A DNA stretch of 28,728 nucleotides from a virus, in the IMG/VR virus record IMGVR_UViG_3300018868_001120, positions 1 through 28,728 of that record; one strand, written 5' to 3'. Position numbers and translations under genes: made by a program. The notes under the pieces are model-generated. The model saw nothing but the letters and a program-made list of their open reading frames with translations, searched no databases and was not told the DNA's origin. Of the stretch, positions 1 through 7,531 are shown piece after piece (within the stretch, counting starts at the first letter, position 1; each line of letters opens with the position of its first letter).

Positions 1-368
1 TACAGTGTGGTGTCATTGAACCCTCTGGAACAAAAAACCATGGGACTGCTCGCGGAACTATCTAGAATTTTTATTCCCCCTTTCAATACAACAGTGTTTT
101 CAAAACCTGCATAAGAGCTTGCAGTAATAAAATTTGTTTTCTGTCTGTTTGCTGAAATAACATCGCAGAATGTTGTTGCACTTAGAGTTACATTTCCCGC
201 AACATCAAGCCTACCCACAAGTGCCACATTATTCACGCTATCACGTTGCACTGCGTTAAGATCTTCAAACATAATGGTTTGGGTGCCATTGTCTGTCTGA
301 ATAATGAATAGATCTGTATTCACTATTTGCTGGGTGCGTGGCAAGTCGTTAATGTTTATATTTGACAT
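1..368 (-). CDS. Phage fibre/virion structural protein, N-terminal part
   Basis: An open frame starts at the ATG complementary to 366-368 and runs off the left edge, giving about 122 codons without a stop. The N-terminus (MSNININDLPRTQQI, then DLFIIQTDNGTQTI and FEDLN) resembles the opening of many T4-like fibre and virion proteins, where an 'IxDLP...D.F.lQTd..T..i.f.dL' segment precedes beta-rich repeats. The rest (LVGRLDVAGNVTLSATT, VVLKGGIKILDS) reads as short beta strands typical of fibre shafts. A perfect late box lies 6 nt upstream, as expected for a virion gene. It is divergent from the sugar-transfer island. Fibre is inferred from style; it could be another baseplate or whisker-like protein. 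The C-terminus is outside the window. Confidence 0.6.
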   Translation of the reverse strand, partial: MSNININDLPRTQQIVNTDLFIIQTDNGTQTIMFEDLNAVQRDSVNNVALVGRLDVAGNVTLSATTFCDVISANRQKTNFITASSYAGFENTVVLKGGIKILDSSASSPMVFCSRGFNDTTL

Positions 369-374
369 TGCTAA

Positions 375-382
375 TATTTATA
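375..382 (-). promoter_or_regulatory. T4-type late promoter TATAAATA
   Basis: On the minus strand the box reads TATAAATA, a perfect match to the T4 late consensus, followed by 6 nt and the ATG at 368. In T4 the start site lies about 5-6 nt after this box, so the transcript would begin at or next to the start codon. Confidence 0.7.
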
Positions 383-407
383 TTAAAATAACATGTAAAC
401 AACACAT

Positions 408-1223
408 ATGGACAAAATAGGAATAGGCATAGTTACATGCAATAGACCTGATTTTTTTAAGAAATGCATTGTCTCCATGCCTCGAGATCACATGGTAGTT
501 GTTGTCAATGATGGATCGCATGCTGTTGACGAACGTCCGTTTTCAAAATTTAAAGACATAACATACATAAAGAATGATGTTAATATAGGTGTTGGCAAGT
601 CAAAGAACAGGTTATTCAAGGCATTACTAGAAGCTAACTGCAAGCATATCTTCATCATTGAAGATGACATTATCGTTAAAAATCCTGATGTTTTTCAAGA
701 ATATATAAGAGCAAGAAATTTAACAGGTATTCAGCACTTTAACTTTGGATATCATGGCCCAGCAAACAAACGCGGCATATCCGGTGGAGCACCAGTGCCG
801 AGATATATTGTTGATTATGGTGACATAAAAATTGCAATTAATATGCATAGTGTTGGTGCATTCTGTTATTATACTGATACTGTGCTCAAGGAAGCCGGAC
901 TAATTGATGAGGATTTTACAAATGCGTTTGAACATGTGGATCTCGACTATCGCATAGCGCGCGCTGGTTTCTGTACACCATATTGGAATTGGCCAGATAT
1001 TGCTAACAGCTGTGATTACATTACAGAGATACAATGCTCAGAACATAGCAGTTCCATTCGACCGCGTGATGATTGGCAGAGCAATATAATGCATGGTGTG
1101 CAGTTGTTTAAAGAAAAGCATGGGTTCTTACCTGCATGGTCAGCTGCAGTACCTGATTCAACTGAAGAACAGGTTAAACAAATAATGAAAGACATACACA
1201 AGAAATATGCAAATAGATCTTAG
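408..1223 (+). CDS. Family 2-like (GT-A) glycosyltransferase
   Basis: A 271-aa soluble protein that probably transfers a sugar from a nucleotide sugar. The N-terminus IGIGIVTCNRPDFFKKCI is the usual GT2 first strand and helix (GI.tyNRp..l..ci). VVVVNDGS follows at about residues 30-37, and the DxD-like metal site is EDD at residues 85-87 (IFIIEDDIIV). FEHVDLDYRIARAG in the second half matches the acceptor/base region with its ED/D-R pattern. No membrane segment is seen. The ATG at 408 has no Shine-Dalgarno and only a poor -10 (TAAACA) at the 6-nt position. Its 3' end overlaps the next gene by 17 bp, so translation is likely coupled. Sugar and acceptor cannot be read. Confidence 0.8.
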   Translation: MDKIGIGIVTCNRPDFFKKCIVSMPRDHMVVVVNDGSHAVDERPFSKFKDITYIKNDVNIGVGKSKNRLFKALLEANCKHIFIIEDDIIVKNPDVFQEYIRARNLTGIQHFNFGYHGPANKRGISGGAPVPRYIVDYGDIKIAINMHSVGAFCYYTDTVLKEAGLIDEDFTNAFEHVDLDYRIARAGFCTPYWNWPDIANSCDYITEIQCSEHSSSIRPRDDWQSNIMHGVQLFKEKHGFLPAWSAAVPDSTEEQVKQIMKDIHKKYANRS

Positions 1224-2025
1224 TGATTTAACTTTCTTATTTCATGTACGTCTTGATACTGATGAACGTGTTAAAAATATACAGACTGTAGTTAATTTTT
1301 ACCGAAAACATTGCTTTAATTTTAAAATGGTGTTTATTGAGGATGATAAACAAGAATGTCTTTCAAAGCATATAACATTTACAAAAAACGATACACATAA
1401 ATTTTTTAAAAATGATGAAATATGGAACAAGTGCCTCTCGTTTAATCGTGGCATAGCGCTTGTAGAGACAAAATACATTGCGTTTCATGATCTTGATGCA
1501 ATATTACATCCAACACAGTTCGTTGAGTCAATACAAGAATTACAAAAAAATCCAACGTATGGGCTAGTATATCCATATAATGGCCTCTTTCTCTGTGTGA
1601 GCTTAGATATTAAGCATACTTTTAGTGAGACTCTCAATTATGCTGACCTAGCTAAATATTTTCCACAGACCATTCGCGTTAATGCATACGACGGTAATGT
1701 TTTAGTAGGCAGCACAAATAGTGTTGGTGGATGTGTTGTAGGCAACCGCGAGAATGTAATTAAAGCAGGTGGATACAATCCAAATTTTATTGGATGGGGT
1801 TATGAAGATAACGAATTCCCGAGAAGAGTCAATGCACTTGGATTTCCTGTAGTTAGGTTAACAGAACATCCCTTGTGGCATATGCCACATGATGGTCCAG
1901 GCAGTTCACCAAGAGAGAAAAATCCTTACTATGAACACAACAGACAGATTGTGACGTTTGTTGAACATCCAGACACAACAAAAGAACAATTACAAGAATA
2001 TATTAAAGGATGGCAAGTCATATGA
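1207..2025 (+). CDS. GT-A glycosyltransferase with GT7 (galactosyltransferase-like) C-terminal motif
   Basis: A 272-aa glycosyltransferase. FHDLDAIL supplies a DxD metal site at residues 95-97. The second half carries SVGGCVVGNRENVIKAGGYN and then FIGWGYEDNEFPRR (GWGYEDNEF at about 196-204), which is the hallmark of the GT7/beta-galactosyltransferase C-terminal domain (wGWGgEDdd...R). That domain binds the acceptor sugar and usually joins galactose or GalNAc to a GlcNAc- or Glc-type acceptor. The fold assignment is firm, the donor is inference. The start overlaps the preceding gene by 17 bp and the stop overlaps the next start as ATGA at 2022. Confidence 0.8.
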   Translation: MQIDLSDLTFLFHVRLDTDERVKNIQTVVNFYRKHCFNFKMVFIEDDKQECLSKHITFTKNDTHKFFKNDEIWNKCLSFNRGIALVETKYIAFHDLDAILHPTQFVESIQELQKNPTYGLVYPYNGLFLCVSLDIKHTFSETLNYADLAKYFPQTIRVNAYDGNVLVGSTNSVGGCVVGNRENVIKAGGYNPNFIGWGYEDNEFPRRVNALGFPVVRLTEHPLWHMPHDGPGSSPREKNPYYEHNRQIVTFVEHPDTTKEQLQEYIKGWQVI

Positions 2026-2801
2026 TACAATCGCGACTCAAAGGCGGCTTATGCAATCAAGCATTTCAAGTTGCAGCTGGCTATGCAAAGAGCTTAGAGC
2101 TCAATTGTAAATTTGGTATTAATTACAAGATTGCACATTATGGTCAACAAGGCAAACCGCATTATCATTACCGTGAGACGTTTTATAAGAATATTATAAA
2201 CACAGAGCATATGCCAAAGACAAAATATGATGAACCGCACTTTCATTATGCGCCATTACCTGATGATACTGATATGCTTCTAGATGGGTACTTTCAAACA
2301 GAAAAATATTTTCCTAAAATAAAAGCTGAGCTTGACAATTTATTCTTTTTTCCAGATGAAATAAAATTAAAAATTGATAAAGCTTTTGCAAGGATAGACA
2401 AACCAATTCTAGGCATACATGTACGGCTTGGTGACTATCTTGGAGCTTCATGCAAATCAGCCCACTTTATCTGCACAAAAGAATATTATACAAAAGCACT
2501 AGAGCATTTTAATTTAAAAGAATACACAGTAATAGTATGCACAGATGATCCAGCAAACTTATTTGATTTTTTTCCATATAAAGACGTAATCTTCAGTAAC
2601 AGCAAAACAGATCTCGAGGACCTCTATCTACTGTCACAATGCGATTCACATATCCTTACCAATAGCTCTTTCTCGTGGTGGGGTAATTATCTTGGCAAAA
2701 CAAAACAAAAGACAGTAGTTCCAAGCCGGTGGTTTGCAAAAGATGGGCCACAAGATTATCAGGATATATACAGGGACAGATGGATAAAAGCAGACGTATA
2801 G
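2022..2801 (+). CDS. GT11 family glycosyltransferase (alpha-1,2-fucosyltransferase-like)
   Basis: A 259-aa GT11-type inverting transferase. The N-terminus MIQSRLKGGLCNQAFQVAAG matches the family start (MIi.rl.GGLGNQmFQyAaG). The GDP-binding HxRxGDY motif is present as GIHVRLGDYLG, and the late SSFSWWGNYLG is the conserved 'SSFSwWgA.L' segment. I use the ATG at 2022, which forms an ATGA overlap with the upstream stop, and not the in-frame ATG at 2010, because family members begin at this methionine. Characterised members move L-fucose from GDP-L-fucose to galactose. No GDP-fucose synthesis gene is in the window but a GDP-mannose 3,5-epimerase is, so L-galactose is a possible donor sugar. Confidence 0.88.
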   Translation: MIQSRLKGGLCNQAFQVAAGYAKSLELNCKFGINYKIAHYGQQGKPHYHYRETFYKNIINTEHMPKTKYDEPHFHYAPLPDDTDMLLDGYFQTEKYFPKIKAELDNLFFFPDEIKLKIDKAFARIDKPILGIHVRLGDYLGASCKSAHFICTKEYYTKALEHFNLKEYTVIVCTDDPANLFDFFPYKDVIFSNSKTDLEDLYLLSQCDSHILTNSSFSWWGNYLGKTKQKTVVPSRWFAKDGPQDYQDIYRDRWIKADV

Positions 2802-2808
2802 CTATAAT
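2781..2808 (+). promoter_or_regulatory. Sigma70-like promoter before the GT10 gene
   Basis: TGGATA (2781-2786), a 16-nt spacer and TATAAT (2803-2808), then exactly 6 nt to the ATG at 2815. The -35 is imperfect, but spacer and -10 distance repeat those at 6887, 7498, 9610 and the dpdA promoter. Confidence 0.55.
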
Positions 2809-2814
2809 ATAACT

Positions 2815-3630
2815 ATGCTGCCAGAAATAAGCATTCTTGACGGTAACTTTGCACATCATCCTGAATCCATGACTCATGGTAAGAAGGCTCGTTACTTTAA
2901 ATGGAATAGAGAGAATAAAATAACAAGCAAGAGCTGTTTTATTACTGATAACTTTATTCATAAAGTTGACAAGTGTAATGCTGATAGAAAGATTGGAATG
3001 CTCATTGAACCGCCTGCTATTAATCCGTCAATATATGCTTTTGCTAAAGAGCATTATAAAAAGTTCGATTACATCTTGACCTTTGACAAAGAGCTGCTCG
3101 ATATGGGAAAAAACTTTCTTTTCTTTCCTTTTGGTGTTTGCTGGATTAAAGACTTTACAGTCCCAAAGAAGACAAAGATGTGTTCAATGATTGCTTCTGA
3201 TAAACGGTTCACACCCGGTCATGATTTTAGACAGCAGGTCATCAAGCGCTTTGCTGATAAAGTAGATCACTTTGGCAGAGGGTTTACATACATTGAGGAT
3301 AAGGAAGAAGGGTTGCGTGATTATCATTTCTCAATAGTTGTTGAAAATTCGAGATCTGATTATTATTTTTCAGAAAAAATTATTGATTGCTTTGCTAGCA
3401 GAACAGTCCCTATTTACTGGGGGAGCAATGTCGAAACCTTCTTTGATATGAAAGGCATCATAACCTTTGATACCATTGATGATCTGGAGAAAATTATTAA
3501 TAATCTGTCAGTAGAGCGTTATAACACCCATATCAAGAGTATAGAAAATAATTTTAACCGAATATGTGAAAAGGATTTTGAGATACCTGAGGATTGGATC
3601 TTTAAAAAATACCCCTTCTTAATCAATTGA
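2815..3630 (+). CDS. GT10 family glycosyltransferase (alpha-1,3/4-fucosyltransferase-like)
   Basis: A 271-aa protein with the GT10 donor-binding signature: YHFSIVVENSRSDYYFSEKI followed by IDCFASRTVPIYWGS. This matches the family pattern 'y.F.i.fENs...dYvTEKi.da...g.vPvywG' (about residues 180-212), including the ENS and EK residues that contact GDP-fucose. Upstream, KVDHFGRGF is the family's 'G.G' element. Length suits the short bacterial and viral members that lack a membrane stem. Known enzymes add L-fucose to GlcNAc or Glc, as in Lewis structures. It has its own promoter with TATAAT 6 nt before the ATG, so it may be made separately from the upstream transferases. Confidence 0.88.
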   Translation: MLPEISILDGNFAHHPESMTHGKKARYFKWNRENKITSKSCFITDNFIHKVDKCNADRKIGMLIEPPAINPSIYAFAKEHYKKFDYILTFDKELLDMGKNFLFFPFGVCWIKDFTVPKKTKMCSMIASDKRFTPGHDFRQQVIKRFADKVDHFGRGFTYIEDKEEGLRDYHFSIVVENSRSDYYFSEKIIDCFASRTVPIYWGSNVETFFDMKGIITFDTIDDLEKIINNLSVERYNTHIKSIENNFNRICEKDFEIPEDWIFKKYPFLIN

Positions 3631-3631
3631 T

Positions 3632-4384
3632 ATGAGTGAAAAGCTTTGCTTAATTAATCAACCTGCAGGTTTAGGAGATATTTTATTCCTATATAAAATT
3701 GCTGTAAAAATTATCACGCAAAATAAAGCGTCAAAAGTAATATGGCCAGTTGTACAAGAGTATAGCTACCTTCAACAGTACATCGGCACAAAGGAGATAA
3801 ATTTTGTTCCTCTGGAAAGTAATTTCCCACACCGCAATCTATACCATAGGTATCGGGAGATATATAATGACAGTGATGTACTATATCTCCCATTCCGCAT
3901 GGCTGATAGTTTGATTCCCTCAGTCCCCGCCACATCAAATCATCCCATGTATGTAAAATACGAGCTCATTGATGATGATTATAAGGATTGGAAAAAATAT
4001 GTAACTATTAACCGTGATCATGGACGTGAAAGGAAACTTAAAGATTATCTTACGCAGGGACGACAAGACAATTACATTCTGGTGAATAGAATGTACGGAA
4101 CACCTCCAGACGCTACACGTGGATTCATACCCCCGCTTAATAATGAAATAGAGGTAGACATCCGCGGTATTGAAGGGTTAAGAATATTTGACTGGTTGTT
4201 GTTAGCAGAGCATGCTAAAGAAATACATACAGTTGAAACAGGCTTTTGCTATTTGTTTGATATATTAAATCTTCAAAATGTTACAGTATACCCAAAATGT
4301 ACAACAGATAATATAAAGTTTGATTTTGGATATATTAAGAACATTTACAATCCAAGCTGGAAGTACTATAATGAAAAATCTTGA
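3632..4384 (+). CDS. GT-B (GT9-like) glycosyltransferase-like protein
   Basis: A 250-aa protein whose first motif, LINQPAGLGDILFLYKIA, looks like the 'r..GlGDil...p' glycine loop at the start of GT9/ADP-heptose transferase-type GT-B enzymes. The C-terminal half has IFDWLLLAEHAKEIHTVETG and a short VTVYPK strand, as in the nucleotide-sugar domain where a Ser/Thr and Glu bind the donor. It lies in a run of glycosyltransferases, 1 nt after the GT10 gene, and its end overlaps the next gene by 14 bp. There is no Shine-Dalgarno. The motif match is weak and enzyme activity is inferred from fold and context. Confidence 0.5.
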   Translation: MSEKLCLINQPAGLGDILFLYKIAVKIITQNKASKVIWPVVQEYSYLQQYIGTKEINFVPLESNFPHRNLYHRYREIYNDSDVLYLPFRMADSLIPSVPATSNHPMYVKYELIDDDYKDWKKYVTINRDHGRERKLKDYLTQGRQDNYILVNRMYGTPPDATRGFIPPLNNEIEVDIRGIEGLRIFDWLLLAEHAKEIHTVETGFCYLFDILNLQNVTVYPKCTTDNIKFDFGYIKNIYNPSWKYYNEKS

Positions 4385-5045
4385 ATCCGTAACACTATGC
4401 ATTGTTGATACTGTAAATACGAATGATGCATATAGAGTGTTACTTCATTCTATTAAGCATATAAATTTTGGTGATATTCTCTTTTTTACAGATAAACTTC
4501 CAACTATACAAATACCTGATGAGCCATGGGCATATAGAGCGAGACAAATACGAATTCATAAAATTGAACGGCAAGATTGGCATAGCTATAGTAACTTTGT
4601 TCTTTTTAATCTCGTCGATTATATTAGAACTGCACATGTATTAATCTGTCAAACAGATGGCTTTATTCTCAATCCACACCTCTGGACAGATGATTTCTTG
4701 CAGTATGATTATATTGGAGCAAAATGGAGACTGGAGCATCTGCAAGGCTGTGAATGGATATTCAACCATATCAAACAAACTGGAAACCTTAATACAGTTG
4801 GCAACGGTGGGTTTTCTTTGCGTAGTAAGAAACTATTACAATATGCAAAAGAGAGCGGGTTTGAATGCCCGGGTCCAGAGGATGCTTTTATCTGTAACAA
4901 CCATTACGACTACTTCGTGCAGAAGGGTATAAAATTTGCTCCGGAAAATATTGCTGACGTCTTCGCCAAAGAGCAAAATGAATCTTTAAAATATGAAGAG
5001 GTGTTCGGCTTCCATGGCAATAAACATCTTATTAATACAATATGA
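4371..5045 (+). CDS. DUF5672-like putative glycosyltransferase
   Basis: A 224-aa protein. The frame is open upstream to a TTG at 4320, but the ATG at 4371 (MKNLESVTLCIVDTVN) gives a natural beta-strand start and a short 14-bp overlap with the previous gene. Recognisable DUF5672 elements are HVLICQTDGFILNPHLW (a DxD-like QTDGF site), DYIGAKW, then VGNGGFSLRSKKLL and GPEDAFICNNH. In this family the QxDG and NGGFSLR segments form a GT-A-like donor site, and members sit in polysaccharide or LPS clusters. The protein is soluble. It ends in an ATGA overlap with the next gene. The family call is from memory of its motifs. Confidence 0.7.
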   Translation: MKNLESVTLCIVDTVNTNDAYRVLLHSIKHINFGDILFFTDKLPTIQIPDEPWAYRARQIRIHKIERQDWHSYSNFVLFNLVDYIRTAHVLICQTDGFILNPHLWTDDFLQYDYIGAKWRLEHLQGCEWIFNHIKQTGNLNTVGNGGFSLRSKKLLQYAKESGFECPGPEDAFICNNHYDYFVQKGIKFAPENIADVFAKEQNESLKYEEVFGFHGNKHLINTI

Positions 5046-5917
5046 AATGTCTTCTCTTTAATCATCACCCAGATTATTTCTATCATCTGTGGAGAGCGTT
5101 TACTGCTAATGGCATAACTGTACATTGTGCAACAAATCAATTAACAATTGCACAAGGAGCGCCGTACAGCTCATTAGATAATGAAAATAGATTTGAATTA
5201 GCTGGCAACTACTTTAATCATGCGGATCTCTTTCCTGACTTGCGCGATTTAGTATTTTCTAATACTCTAGAAGGCTATGATTTTTACTTTACTCACATGC
5301 GGCCTCTTGCTGAAGGATTTAACAGACAGAAACTTTTCTTTGGTGCTACTGTGGAGTGGGATTTGGATTTTTTAAAAACAGGCGTCACAAAAGTAACAAG
5401 CTTAAAAAATGCATATGAGCGGTTGCATGCTCTTTACATGCAATACTATGTACCCGAAAGTGAATTGGTGCATGATAAAAAATATATAACAGTAATTGCT
5501 GCCAATTGGGGCAACATAACATTTCTTAATGAGATTAGTATTTTGAAGGAAAAAGGTATACCTGTAATAATATCAGGCAATCAACAGGCACCAGATAAAT
5601 TTCAAAAAGATTCTGATATTTTACCGCAAACTGCATTGTTGGCGCATGAAAAATATTATGGTACCAATTGTAATAGTGTTTGTAAAGCTCTAGACAGAGG
5701 TATACCTGTATATACAACAAGAAAATCTTACGAAAAGCTAGGGTTCACAGATTTGCCTGAAACATTATTTTTCTTTAAAGAACAAATTTCCATAGAAGAT
5801 GCATATAGAGAAGCACTCACAAGCACTAATAATGCACTGATTCAAGAGACTTATCGTGACATACGGCCATTTAGCAAAACTGTTGAATGTGCAAAAGCTT
5901 TACTTAATTATTTGTGA
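5042..5917 (+). CDS. Putative GT-B-like protein of the sugar-transfer island
   Basis: A 291-aa protein I do not recognise as a named family. It begins MKCLLFNHHPDYFYHLWRAF, a Rossmann-type first strand and helix like GT-B transferases that start with a short strand and a histidine-rich loop. GTNCNSVCKALDRGIPVYT resembles the GT-B donor-domain pattern in which a small helix precedes 'a.a.G.pvv'. No membrane segments or signal peptide are visible. It is fully embedded: ATGA overlap with the preceding gene, and its TGA overlaps the ATG of the epimerase gene as TGATG. Context and fold suggest a glycosyltransferase; activity is unproven. Confidence 0.45.
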   Translation: MKCLLFNHHPDYFYHLWRAFTANGITVHCATNQLTIAQGAPYSSLDNENRFELAGNYFNHADLFPDLRDLVFSNTLEGYDFYFTHMRPLAEGFNRQKLFFGATVEWDLDFLKTGVTKVTSLKNAYERLHALYMQYYVPESELVHDKKYITVIAANWGNITFLNEISILKEKGIPVIISGNQQAPDKFQKDSDILPQTALLAHEKYYGTNCNSVCKALDRGIPVYTTRKSYEKLGFTDLPETLFFFKEQISIEDAYREALTSTNNALIQETYRDIRPFSKTVECAKALLNYL

Positions 5918-6903
5918 TGAAAACAGCTCTTGTACTTGGCGCAGGTGGATTCATTGGCAACCATCTTGTTAATAGGTTGAAGCTCGAAGGGTATTGGGTG
6001 AGAGGGGCAGATATTAAAGCGCCTGAATATTCAAAAAGCGCTGCTGATAACTTCTACTTTGGTGATCTTACTAAATTTGAAAATATAAAGGTCGCATTTC
6101 TACCTCCATCTTTTCCAGCCGATGACCCCTTTGATGAAGTATATCAGTTGGCTGCAGATATGGGCGGTGCGGGGTATATCTTTAGTGGAGAGAATGATGC
6201 AAATGTGATGCATAATTCTGCATTAATTAATCTGCACACAGCAAATCTTGCTGTAAAAACAAAAGCGAGGAAGGTATTTTTTAGTAGCAGCGCGTGCATG
6301 TACCCTGCACACAACCAGGAGGATCCTAATAATCCAAAATGTGAAGAGAGCAGCGCATACCCTGCTAATCCAGATAGTGAATATGGTTGGGAAAAACTCT
6401 TTAGTGAGAGGTTGTATCTCGCCTATGCACGAAACTATAAGCTAAATGTCCGTATTGGTAGATTTCATAATATCTTTGGCCCTCTCGGTTCATATGACAA
6501 TGGCAAAGAAAAAGCACCTGCAGCTGTATGCCGCAAGGTCGCAGCTGCACCAAACAACGGTAAAATAGATATCTGGGGTGATGGTAATCAAACTAGAAGC
6601 TTCCTTTATATTGATGAATGTCTTGACGGGGTGCGTAAGCTAATGGACTCTGATTTCACAGGCCCGGTTAATATTGGTTCAGAAGAAATGGTTACCATTA
6701 ATCAACTAGTTGCGCTTGTAAGCAAGATAGCAGGAAAAAATATTGGTATCAAGCATATTACTGGTCCACTTGGAGTTCGTGGCCGTAAATCTGATAATAA
6801 GCTTATTATGGAAAAACTAAATTGGGCACCCTCAATCCCCCTGCAGGATGGGCTAACAAAAGTCTACAAATGGATAAAAAGTCAGGTTGATAACAGCAAA
6901 TAA
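5917..6903 (+). CDS. gme: GDP-mannose 3,5-epimerase (GDP-L-galactose forming)
   Basis: A 328-aa short-chain dehydrogenase/epimerase whose closest recalled match is the plant-type GDP-D-mannose 3',5'-epimerase, which makes GDP-L-galactose (and GDP-L-gulose). The NAD loop GAGGFIG is at residues 8-14. The catalytic set is intact: Cys127 in SSSACMYP, Tyr156 and Lys160 in EYGWEK, and Lys199 in GKEKAPAA, equivalent to the Cys/Tyr/Lys/Lys of Arabidopsis GME. Other family signatures are IGRFHNIFGPLG, WGDGNQTRSFLYIDEC, PVNIGSEEMV and GPLGVRGRKSDN. I start at the ATG at 5917 (TGATG with the upstream stop) and not the GTG at 5914. It would feed the GT10/GT11 enzymes upstream from the host GDP-mannose pool. 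Confidence 0.85.
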   Translation: MKTALVLGAGGFIGNHLVNRLKLEGYWVRGADIKAPEYSKSAADNFYFGDLTKFENIKVAFLPPSFPADDPFDEVYQLAADMGGAGYIFSGENDANVMHNSALINLHTANLAVKTKARKVFFSSSACMYPAHNQEDPNNPKCEESSAYPANPDSEYGWEKLFSERLYLAYARNYKLNVRIGRFHNIFGPLGSYDNGKEKAPAAVCRKVAAAPNNGKIDIWGDGNQTRSFLYIDECLDGVRKLMDSDFTGPVNIGSEEMVTINQLVALVSKIAGKNIGIKHITGPLGVRGRKSDNKLIMEKLNWAPSIPLQDGLTKVYKWIKSQVDNSK

Positions 6904-6914
6904 GCAGTTACACT
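6887..6914 (+). promoter_or_regulatory. Sigma70-like promoter before the methyltransferase-like gene
   Basis: TTGATA (6887-6892), a 16-nt spacer and TACACT (6909-6914), then 6 nt to the GTG at 6921. The spacing is identical to the other non-structural promoters in the window. Confidence 0.5.
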
Positions 6915-6920
6915 AATAAA

Positions 6921-7511
6921 GTGAAATTAGACATAGACTATAAAAATGACAATCGCTGGGAAACCTTTGATAAAGACCATACACAGTTTGATATACCAAA
7001 CGTATTTGTTGATACGCTTATAACGTATGCACCAAAGATTAAGCATCTTAAAAAGATTAACCGTGCCATTGAAACTGGTACATATATGGCAAATACCACA
7101 GAATTCTTCGCTACACACTTTGATAAGGTTTATACAGTAGAGAAGAATCTTACAGATGAAAAGCTTGAAAGATACAAAGCAGTTCGAAGTAAATTTCCGA
7201 ATATTGATTTCTACCATGGTGCGTCAGATGTTGCATTGATTGATATTCTTAAAAGTGAACCAACCACTACGTTTTTCTTTTTACTTGATGCTCATGACTG
7301 TGAAATTTCTCCCCTGAGAGATGAACTGCAAAATATTAAGAAATATAGTAAGAAAAATGATCACGTGATTATAATTGATGACTGTGTAGATCTTGGATCT
7401 GGCACCTGGCCATCAAAAGAAGAAATGATGACTCTACTTAAGAAGATTAATCCGGATTATATTATTGAGAATACAGGTGTTGGTAGAGACATTTACATTG
7501 CATATGTGTAA
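6921..7511 (+). CDS. Class I SAM-dependent methyltransferase-like protein
   Basis: A 196-aa protein with GTG start. AIETGTYMANTTEFFATHFD followed by VYTVEKN is the motif I strand-loop-helix and the acidic motif II strand of class I methyltransferases (the E of VE would bind the SAM ribose). TTTFFFLLDAHD and VIIIDDCVD fit later strands, with LDAHD like the catalytic or metal-binding DAxH found in sugar O-methyltransferases of the TylF/FkbM kind. It closes the sugar island, so methylation of a sugar is a reasonable guess. There is no Shine-Dalgarno; a promoter places the predicted transcript start at the GTG. Substrate unknown. Confidence 0.6.
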   Translation: MKLDIDYKNDNRWETFDKDHTQFDIPNVFVDTLITYAPKIKHLKKINRAIETGTYMANTTEFFATHFDKVYTVEKNLTDEKLERYKAVRSKFPNIDFYHGASDVALIDILKSEPTTTFFFLLDAHDCEISPLRDELQNIKKYSKKNDHVIIIDDCVDLGSGTWPSKEEMMTLLKKINPDYIIENTGVGRDIYIAYV

Positions 7512-7525
7512 TTATAATCTATAAT
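7498..7525 (+). promoter_or_regulatory. Sigma70-like promoter before the DUF366-like gene
   Basis: TTGCAT (7498-7503), a 16-nt spacer and TATAAT (7520-7525), then 6 nt to the ATG at 7532. It probably drives the DUF366-like, gp62, GroES-like and following genes. Confidence 0.6.
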
Positions 7526-7531
7526 TAAGAT

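Noticed and set aside
396-401. TAAACA as a -10 for the first glycosyltransferase gene
   Set aside because: It is at the right 6-nt distance but a poor match, and there is no TTG box 16 nt upstream.
4320-4370. Upstream TTG extension of the DUF5672-like gene
   Set aside because: Would overlap the previous gene by 65 bp; the ATG at 4371 gives a normal strand start and a short overlap.
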